Below, piece by piece: positions 56,574 to 64,000 of a DNA stretch of 64,000 nucleotides. The stretch's first letter is position 1. Each line of letters opens with the position of its first letter. This stretch comes from Pseudidiomarina sediminum DSM 21906 (GTDB lineage: Bacteria; Pseudomonadota; Gammaproteobacteria; Enterobacterales; Alteromonadaceae). Location: assembly GCF_000423165.1 (NCBI RefSeq), contig NZ_AUHL01000006.1, positions 171,097 to 235,096 of the forward strand. The letters run 5' to 3'. The notes below the pieces were generated by a model, which worked only from the letters and a program-made list of their open reading frames with translations, was not told the origin of the DNA and made no database searches. Made by a program: the position numbers and the translations under genes.

Positions 56574-58348
56574 TTCATGGTTGTGGGGTCGCGCTGCTGA
56601 TCATAATGGGACTTTTCCTATCAGCCGCGGCGCAAGAACCTCTCCCACAAGTGTCTTATTACGTTGATGACTCAGGGCAGCAGCGTTTTGAGGACGTTTC
56701 CGTTTTACCAAATTCCGCCTGGAGCTCTTCAGAAGCCTCGGGACTCTCGTTTGGCTATACCAGTAACCCCTACTGGTTTCGTATGACGCTTCCCGCAGCA
56801 AGTTACGAGCGGGTGTTGCGTATTGGTTACCCATTGCTGGACCGTATCGATGCATACTTCGTTATCAATGGTGAGGTAGTGCAGCAGCAGGTGTTGGGCG
56901 ATAGTTTCCCGTTTGCCCAACGCCAAGTAAGCAATCGTAATTTTGTCTTGCCCGTGCAGCAACAGGAACCTGTTGAGCTCTATCTTCGCGTTGAAACATC
57001 AAGCTCGATGCGGGTACCTCTGAGTCTTTGGAAACCCACGGATTTGATGGCTGAGGAGCAAGGTTTAAACACCGCCACGGCGCTCTATTTTGGTCTGCTG
57101 TTATGCATGATCGTATTTAACTTGTTCAGTTACACCGTTGCACGTGATCGACGCTTTGTTTACTACAGTGCTTATATTGTGGCGATTGGTTTGTTGTTGG
57201 CGAGTTTAGATGGCACTGGCTACCAGTATTTGTGGCCGTGGTTTCCATGGCTACAAAGCAAAGCGGTGGCAGTGTTTGGTAGTATCGTGTTCTTTTTTGC
57301 CAGTAGTGTCGCCAGCCAAGTCTTGCAAACTGAAACCCGCAGTCCGCCGCTGCATCGAGGCCTGCAAGCGATCATGGTCGCTGCGCTGGTACTACTGTTA
57401 TTGGCGTTGATTCTGCCTTATGCGGTGATGATTAACGTTGTCCTGTTGGTGGCGATTGTCGCCAGTTCATTTTTGATTTTCACTGGCGCTACCTTGTGGC
57501 GTCAGGGGCTCGCTTACGCACGTATTTATACGCTTGCGCTGAGTGTTTTGCTGGTCGCTATTATTATCAATGCTATCGGTTACTTAGGCTTTTTCGAGTC
57601 GTTCTTTATTCAGCGTTATTTGATCATGATCGGTTCCGCGGTCGAAATTCTCCTGCTCAGCCTTGTGCTTGCGCTACGCTCAAACGAGGCCCGACAAGAA
57701 CGGTTGGAAGCCGAGCAACGCTTGAATTCTCGCCTAGAAGTGAAGGTCAAGCAGCGTACGTCGGAACTTGAAGCCGTCATGCGCAAGCTCAAACAGGTGA
57801 ACGAGCACTTAGAGGTTAAGAGCACACAAGATAAGCTGACGAAGCTTTATAATCGCGGCGTTCTCGATGAAGAGTTACCACTTGAGGTGCGCCGTGCGCG
57901 TCGTACTGGTTATGATTTAGCGCTGGTGATTATCGATATTGATTACTTCAAGCAGATCAACGATAAGTTTGGCCATCAAGTTGGCGATGAAGTGCTGGCT
58001 GAGCTGGCGCGCTTATTGCGTGTCAACTTCCGCCGCGCGGGTGACCGTATTTTCCGCTACGGTGGCGAAGAGTTTATTGTGTTGATGCCTGGCGCTCAAG
58101 AATTGGGCTGTCACGATAAAGTGCTAACGGTAACTGAGGTAATTCGTGGCCACACATTCAAAACTGGGCGCGGAGAGGTTAAAATCACGGTCAGTGTAGG
58201 CATGGCGTTGTTAAATAGCCTACCAGGTCATGCTTCGAGTAAACAATTGCTTGAGGCCGCGGATAATGCACTTTACCAAGCGAAAAACGCGGGCCGCGAT
58301 CAAATCCGTATAGCACGTTCGCTTAATGATGTGAGTGAAAAGCCCTAA
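56549..58348 (+). CDS. 7TMR-DISM membrane diguanylate cyclase
   Basis: The 599-residue protein has a signal peptide, an extracytoplasmic DISMED2-like sensor domain (about 35-165), a 7-helix membrane domain (about 175-380), a coiled coil (about 380-430) and a GGDEF domain (430-590). The cyclase motif is RYGGEEFIV, with RAGD five residues before as inhibitory site, so it should be active and feedback-regulated. GTG 56549 has AAAGG 9 nt upstream; ATG 56558 is the alternative, and the gene overlaps the tatD end. Ligand for the periplasmic domain is unknown. Confidence 0.92.
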   Translation: MRRMATKLIHGCGVALLIIMGLFLSAAAQEPLPQVSYYVDDSGQQRFEDVSVLPNSAWSSSEASGLSFGYTSNPYWFRMTLPAASYERVLRIGYPLLDRIDAYFVINGEVVQQQVLGDSFPFAQRQVSNRNFVLPVQQQEPVELYLRVETSSSMRVPLSLWKPTDLMAEEQGLNTATALYFGLLLCMIVFNLFSYTVARDRRFVYYSAYIVAIGLLLASLDGTGYQYLWPWFPWLQSKAVAVFGSIVFFFASSVASQVLQTETRSPPLHRGLQAIMVAALVLLLLALILPYAVMINVVLLVAIVASSFLIFTGATLWRQGLAYARIYTLALSVLLVAIIINAIGYLGFFESFFIQRYLIMIGSAVEILLLSLVLALRSNEARQERLEAEQRLNSRLEVKVKQRTSELEAVMRKLKQVNEHLEVKSTQDKLTKLYNRGVLDEELPLEVRRARRTGYDLALVIIDIDYFKQINDKFGHQVGDEVLAELARLLRVNFRRAGDRIFRYGGEEFIVLMPGAQELGCHDKVLTVTEVIRGHTFKTGRGEVKITVSVGMALLNSLPGHASSKQLLEAADNALYQAKNAGRDQIRIARSLNDVSEKP

Positions 58349-60272
<1,924 letters not shown>

Positions 60273-60273
<1 letters not shown>

Positions 60274-61568
60274 TAGTCGGTTCGCTTATTCGCCTGCTGC
60301 TTAGCGTTGTTGCCACGCGAGTTATTGTTGCGTCGCTGCGCGTTATTGCCGCGACGTCCACCGCGGGAACGACGGCCGCTTGGACGAGGGTTACGAAGGT
60401 CTTTTAACAGCGCATCGGGATCATACTTGGTCACGGGAATGGCATGACCGATATAGGATTCAATCGCCGGTAGATTATACACGTACTCTTCGCAAGCAAG
60501 GTTGACCGCTTTACCACTGGCACCGGCACGACCGGTGCGTCCGATACGATGGACGTAATCTTCAAAATCATCCGGTAAGTCGTAGTTGTAGACATGACTT
60601 ACTTCAGGAATATGAAGGCCGCGAGCGGCGACATCGGTGGCGACTAAGAAGTCTAAAGTACCCGCGGTAAACTGCTCGAGAATATTTAAGCGTTTACGTT
60701 GTGGTACATCACCTGTAAGCAATCCAACGCGATGACCATCAGCACTTAACCACTGATAGACTTTTTCGCAGGTGTGCTTGGTGTTGGCGAAAACGATCGC
60801 CTTATCTGGCCAATCTTCTTCGATTAACGTCAGCAGCAATTTCATTTTGTCTTGCTTTGACGGATAGAAGAGTTCTTCGGTGATACGCGCGCCAGTACGT
60901 TGGGTAGGTTCAACCTCAACTTTGGTTGGCGAGTTCATGTGCTCGTAGGCCAGTTCTTGGACACGTTGCGATAAGGTTGCTGAAAACAGCATGCTTTGGC
61001 GCTCTTTGGCGCTTGGCATACGATTGAACATGTAACGAATGTCTTTGATGAAGCCTAAGTCGAACATGCGATCCGCTTCATCGAGGACGACCACTTCGAT
61101 TTTATCAAGCTGGTAAACGCCTTGCTTGAAGTAGTCAATCAAACGTCCTGTGGTGCCGATGAGGATATCGACGCCTTCTTCGAGTTGCTGGCGTTGACTT
61201 TCGTATCCCTCGCCCCCATAAATAATACCGAGGCGCATGTCGCAATGTTTTGCGAGGAGCTCAGCATCGTTGGCGATCTGAATCGCTAACTCGCGCGTAG
61301 GAGCCATGATGACCGCTCGCGGATAACGTTTGTCACCCGAACGAGGTCGATTGAGCAAGGTGGTGAAAGCCGCAACCAAGAACGCTAGGGTTTTCCCGGT
61401 TCCTGTTTGTGCTTGGCCCGCCACGTCTTGACCTTTTAAAGCAATCGGTAAGCTCAAGGCTTGGATTGGCGTGCAATTTTCAAAGCCCGCCTTGTTCAAA
61501 GCAGTTAATACCTGCGGGTGCAGGTCGAGATCGGCGAAGCGTGTCTCTGTAAGGTGTGTTTTACTCAT
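60273..61568 (-). CDS. rhlB: ATP-dependent RNA helicase RhlB
   Basis: The frame extends upstream to a TTG at 61601, but ATG 61568 matches RhlB, whose proteins start MSKTHLTE. The 431-residue product has the Q-motif [20 protein letters not shown], Walker [22 protein letters not shown] (DEAD), [11 protein letters not shown] and [10 protein letters not shown]. The C-terminal tail is rich in Arg, Gly and Asn and would bind RNA. RhlB helps RNase E in mRNA decay. It is divergent from trxA and overlaps the gppA-like start. Confidence 0.94.
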
Positions 61569-61656
61569 AGCGTAAGCATACCAGTTTGCGCTAACATTCA
61601 AAAACAGAAATAATAGTGTTTTATTATTTCACGCGAATTAAGCAGCGGAGATTACC

Positions 61657-61983
61657 ATGAGTGATAAAATTGTTCAGCTAAGTGATGATACTTTTGAGGC
61701 AGATGTCCTCAATTCAGAAAAACCTGTATTGGTCGACTTTTGGGCCGAGTGGTGTGGTCCATGCAAAATGATCGCGCCAATCCTTGACGAAATCGCCAAC
61801 GAATACAGCGATCGCATCACTGTTGGTAAACTGAACGTTGACCACAACAGCCAAACGCCACCGAAGTACGGCATCCGTGGTATCCCAACTCTTTTACTGT
61901 TCAAAAACGGTGAAATTGCAGGCACTAAAGTAGGTGCTTTATCAAAAGCGCAACTTGCTGAGTTCATCGATCAGAACCTGTAA
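61657..61983 (+). CDS. trxA: Thioredoxin
   Basis: The 108-residue protein has the active site WCGPC (Cys33, Cys36), the cis-proline in [12 protein letters not shown] and classic flanking sequence ([20 protein letters not shown]). It reduces cytoplasmic disulphides and supports ribonucleotide and methionine-sulfoxide reductases. GGAG lies 7 nt before the ATG. A strong terminator follows at 61999-62032, so rho has its own leader. Confidence 0.97.
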   Translation: MSDKIVQLSDDTFEADVLNSEKPVLVDFWAEWCGPCKMIAPILDEIANEYSDRITVGKLNVDHNSQTPPKYGIRGIPTLLLFKNGEIAGTKVGALSKAQLAEFIDQNL

Positions 61984-61998
61984 GACTTTCGAGTACCG

Positions 61999-62032
61999 AA
62001 CGTCATCAAACAGTGCTGTTTGATGACGTTTT
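61999..62032 (+). terminator. Rho-independent terminator of trxA
   Basis: AACGTCATCAAACAG (61999-62013) pairs perfectly with CTGTTTGATGACGTT (62016-62030) around TG, giving 15 bp, followed by TTTT. It lies 16 bp after the trxA stop and is a textbook terminator. Confidence 0.9.
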
Positions 62033-62207
62033 GGTGAAAAAAGCGCTAAATCACCTGCAAAAAACTGGACGAACCTCGCATTAGGTGTTACTTTTCAACC
62101 ATATTTCTTCAAGTTGCCAGCCTTCCGGCAACCAATAGCGACCCCTTTAGCTATTACATGGTAACGAACCTTTTGTTTTCTTAGGACAATATAGTCATAC
62201 CCTTCTT
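62033..62207 (+). promoter_or_regulatory. rho leader region
   Basis: About 175 bp without gene lie between the trxA terminator and the rho start. It holds two small hairpins: GTTGCC/GGCAAC (62113-62118, 62127-62132) and AATAGC/GCTATT (62134-62139, 62150-62155). In E. coli rho is autoregulated through its leader, so these could contribute. No leader peptide was confirmed. Confidence 0.45.
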
Positions 62208-63473
62208 ATGAATCTTACTGAATTAAAAAATAAACCTGTCAACGAGCTCGTACAGCTCGCAGAATCCATGGGCCTCGAAGCCATGGCTCGTACCCGCAAG
62301 CAAGACATTATCTTTGCCATCTTGAAAGCACACGCGAAAAGCGGTGAAGACATTTATGGCGATGGCGTGTTGGAAATTTTGCAAGATGGCTTTGGCTTCT
62401 TGCGCTCTGCGGACTCCTCTTACCTTGCGGGGCCTGACGATATTTACGTCTCTCCGAGCCAGATTCGTCGCTTTAACTTACGTACAGGTGACACTGTGGC
62501 AGGTAAAATACGCCCACCGAAAGAAGGTGAACGTTATTTTGCCCTCCTAAAGATTCGAGAAGTTAACTTCGACAAGCCTGAAAACTCCCGCAATAAAATT
62601 CTTTTTGAAAACCTTACCCCTTTGCATGCCGACGAACGTCTGCGCATGGAGCGTGGCAATGGTTCAACAGAAGACATTACTGCGCGTGTACTTGATTTGG
62701 CATCGCCGATTGGTAAAGGTCAACGTGGCTTGATTGTAGCACCACCTAAAGCAGGTAAAACCTTGCTGCTACAAAACATCGCGCAATCGATTGCCGCTAA
62801 TCATCCTGACTGTGTGCTAATGGTCTTGTTGATTGACGAACGTCCGGAAGAGGTAACTGAGATGCATCGCTTGGTCAAAGGTGAAGTTGTTGCTTCGACC
62901 TTTGATGAACCTGCCAGTCGTCACGTGCAAGTCGCTGAAATGGTGATCGAAAAAGCTAAGCGTTTGGTCGAACATAAAAAAGACGTGGTTATCCTGCTTG
63001 ATTCAATCACGCGCTTAGCACGAGCTTACAACACCGTTATCCCTAGTTCAGGTAAAGTCTTGACCGGTGGTGTTGATGCGAACGCCTTACACAAGCCGAA
63101 GCGTTTCTTCGGTGCAGCACGGAATGTTGAAGAAGGCGGTAGTTTGACCATCATCGCCACTGCCTTGATCGATACCGGCTCGAAGATGGATGAAGTCATC
63201 TACGAAGAGTTTAAAGGTACCGGTAACATGGAACTTCACTTGAACCGGAAGATTGCAGAGAAACGTGTTTTCCCAGCTATCGACTTCAACCGTTCAGGCA
63301 CGCGTCGTGAAGAGCTTCTTACCTCACCAGAAGAACTTCAGAAAATGTGGATTCTGCGCAAAATTGTGCATCCAATGGGCGAAACAGAAGCCATGGAATT
63401 CCTCATCGATAAGTTACAGATGACGAAAACGAATGATGAATTCTTCGAAGCGATGAAACGCCAGAAGTCTTAA
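62208..63473 (+). CDS. rho: Transcription termination factor Rho
   Basis: The 421-residue hexameric helicase starts [20 protein letters not shown]. The RNA-binding domain has [20 protein letters not shown]; the ATPase shows Walker [23 protein letters not shown], the [12 protein letters not shown] segment and the R-loop sequence. It ends transcripts lacking intrinsic terminators. It is a single gene, with a clear intrinsic terminator 10 bp downstream. Confidence 0.97.
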   Translation: MNLTELKNKPVNELVQLAESMGLEAMARTRKQDIIFAILKAHAKSGEDIYGDGVLEILQDGFGFLRSADSSYLAGPDDIYVSPSQIRRFNLRTGDTVAGKIRPPKEGERYFALLKIREVNFDKPENSRNKILFENLTPLHADERLRMERGNGSTEDITARVLDLASPIGKGQRGLIVAPPKAGKTLLLQNIAQSIAANHPDCVLMVLLIDERPEEVTEMHRLVKGEVVASTFDEPASRHVQVAEMVIEKAKRLVEHKKDVVILLDSITRLARAYNTVIPSSGKVLTGGVDANALHKPKRFFGAARNVEEGGSLTIIATALIDTGSKMDEVIYEEFKGTGNMELHLNRKIAEKRVFPAIDFNRSGTRREELLTSPEELQKMWILRKIVHPMGETEAMEFLIDKLQMTKTNDEFFEAMKRQKS

Positions 63474-63482
63474 TCACACCAG

Positions 63483-63508
63483 AGCGCCGCATTTTTGCGG
63501 CGCTTTTG
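63483..63508 (+). terminator. Rho-independent terminator of rho
   Basis: AGCGCCGCA (63483-63491) pairs with TGCGGCGCT (63496-63504), loop TTTT, followed by TTT. It lies 10 bp after the rho stop codon. Confidence 0.9.
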
Positions 63509-63590
63509 TTTCTGCTTCCGCAACACCTCTCTCGTTATTCAAGCACCAAACAAAACCTCTTTGGCTTTCGCTGCCTTTCCTCGCAGCACC

Positions 63591-63760
63591 AAGCAAAACC
63601 CCTTCCGCTTTCGTTGCTTCTCGCCCCAGCTAGGTCAGGGACGCCGTGAACCCATCCCTGGGGGCTTGCCTGGGCTCGCAGCACCAAGCAAAACCCCTTC
63701 CGCTTTCGCTGCTTCTCCCCCCAGCTAGGTCAGGGACGCCGTGAACCCATCCCTGGGGGC
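63591..63760. repeat. 85-bp direct repeat, two copies
   Basis: TCGCAGCACCAAGCAAAACC starts at 63591 and again at 63676, and each copy continues for 85 bp through GCTTTCGYTGCTTC and GGGACGCCGTGAACCCATCC to CTGGGGGCTTG. The copies differ at only a few positions. A degenerate partial copy begins at about 63542. Confidence 0.85.
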
Positions 63761-63764
63761 TTGG

Positions 63765-63784
63765 GCGCCGCATCCATGCGGCGC
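63765..63784. repeat. Palindromic hairpin GCGCCGCAT/ATGCGGCGC
   Basis: Perfect 9-bp arms (63765-63773 and 63776-63784) separated by CC. This is the CCGCATCCATGCGG core of a repeated palindrome seen again at 63889-63908. Confidence 0.8.
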
Positions 63785-63857
63785 ACACCCTGACTTAGAT
63801 GGGAGGAGAAACATCGGCGCTCCAGTGCTTTTCCTTGGTGCTGCCGCGAAGGGCGCA

Positions 63858-63965
63858 GGTGTGTTTAAGGGGATTTCCCTCAAGGTGTCTGCCGCATGGA
63901 TGCGGCAGGCAAGCCCCCATGGATGGGTTCACGGCGTCCTTGAGGGAAATCCCCTTAAACATACC
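63858..63965. repeat. 28-bp inverted repeat enclosing a second palindrome
   Basis: The arms at 63858-63885 and 63938-63965 are inverted copies with one mismatch (core GTTTAAGGGGATTTCCCTC and its complement). Inside lies CTGCCGCAT-GG-ATGCGGCAG (63889-63908) and an inverted copy of the CGCCGTGAACCCATCC motif of the direct repeats. This could extrude as a cruciform or be a REP-like element. Confidence 0.85.
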
Positions 63966-63970
63966 TAAAA

Positions 63971-64000
63971 GCCCGAAGCCCGAAGCCCGAAGCCCGAAGC
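63971..64000. repeat. 7-bp tandem repeat (GCCCGAA)n, cut by window edge
   Basis: GCCCGAA repeats at 63971, 63978, 63985 and 63992, and GC at 63999 begins another copy. Copy number beyond the window is unknown. Confidence 0.9.

Larger units (their letters stand above)
63474..64000. other. Non-coding repeat-rich tail after rho
   Basis: No gene is supported in this 527-bp stretch. From left to right it contains the rho terminator, 85-bp direct repeats, a 9-bp palindromic hairpin, a 28-bp inverted repeat around another palindrome, and a 7-bp tandem repeat reaching the window edge. Short open frames at 63495-63728 and 63741-63968 are translations of repeats. Confidence 0.8.

Noticed and set aside
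63495..63968. Two open frames (63495-63728, 63741-63968) in the repeat region
   Set aside because: They translate repeated palindromic DNA, have no ribosome-binding site and no protein-like composition.

Overview
The window looks like chromosomal DNA of a marine gammaproteobacterium of the Alteromonadales type, most likely Idiomarinaceae (Idiomarina/Pseudidiomarina). This is inferred from gene content and order: gmk-rpoZ-spoT, trmH-recG, ubiE-ubiJ-ubiB-tatABC-tatD, hemB, gppA-rhlB facing trxA-rho, a MetJ-type methionine regulon and many c-di-GMP proteins. About 57 protein genes are supported. I see no tRNA, rRNA, CRISPR array, prophage or insertion sequence.

Layout. 1-3.8 kb: the 3' end of a GAPDH gene of the type linked to ArsJ arsenic export, a SIMPL protein, a PAS-GGDEF-EAL protein and a LuxR regulator. 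3.8-4.2 kb: a non-coding gap with a strong 70-nt hairpin. 4.2-6.3 kb: three unrecognised exported proteins in one operon. 6.4-9.6 kb: an alpha/beta hydrolase, a membrane-anchored beta-propeller lactonase-like protein and a D-threonine-aldolase/D-serine-dehydratase-like PLP enzyme. 10.1-14.3 kb (minus strand): a tight five-gene operon with a thermostable-hemolysin family protein, an AMP-dependent acyl ligase, a heme-oxygenase-like diiron oxidase, an SDR and a TPR protein. It resembles a small-molecule pathway and is the best candidate here for an undescribed system. 14.4-17.9 kb: a LOG-family protein and two tandem cryptochrome/photolyase genes. 18-28 kb: an amino-acid permease, a GAF-PAS-PAS-GGDEF-EAL protein, a TonB receptor behind a Fur box, a dGTPase, a methyltransferase overlapping a PAS-PAS-GGDEF cyclase, and YajQ.

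28.2-31.6 kb is a methionine cluster: a MetX-like acyltransferase, homoserine dehydrogenase and O-acetylhomoserine sulfhydrylase, with candidate MetJ operators. A third array of MetJ-like boxes lies before an NhaC-family transporter at 38.6-39.9 kb and suggests that it is the methionine carrier MetT. 31.7-35 kb holds a lipoprotein hydrolase and an M48 protease/LemA pair. 35-38.6 kb is gmk-rpoZ-spoT-ridA. 40-48 kb interrupts the usual link of spoT to trmH-recG with a GNAT-nitrilase fusion, an acyl-CoA ligase, an HDAC-like deacetylase next to an acetyl-CoA hydrolase-GNAT fusion, an M20 amidohydrolase and a pseudouridine synthase.

48.1-63.5 kb is mostly housekeeping: trmH-recG, ubiquinone biosynthesis (ubiE, ubiJ, ubiB), Tat export (tatABC), tatD, a 7TMR-GGDEF cyclase, hemB, gppA, rhlB, trxA and rho. 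The last 500 bp after the rho terminator is non-coding repeat DNA: 85-bp direct repeats, palindromic hairpins, a 28-bp inverted repeat and a 7-bp tandem repeat running off the end. Four convergent gene pairs share 4-bp TTAA/CTAA stop overlaps, which fits a compact genome.
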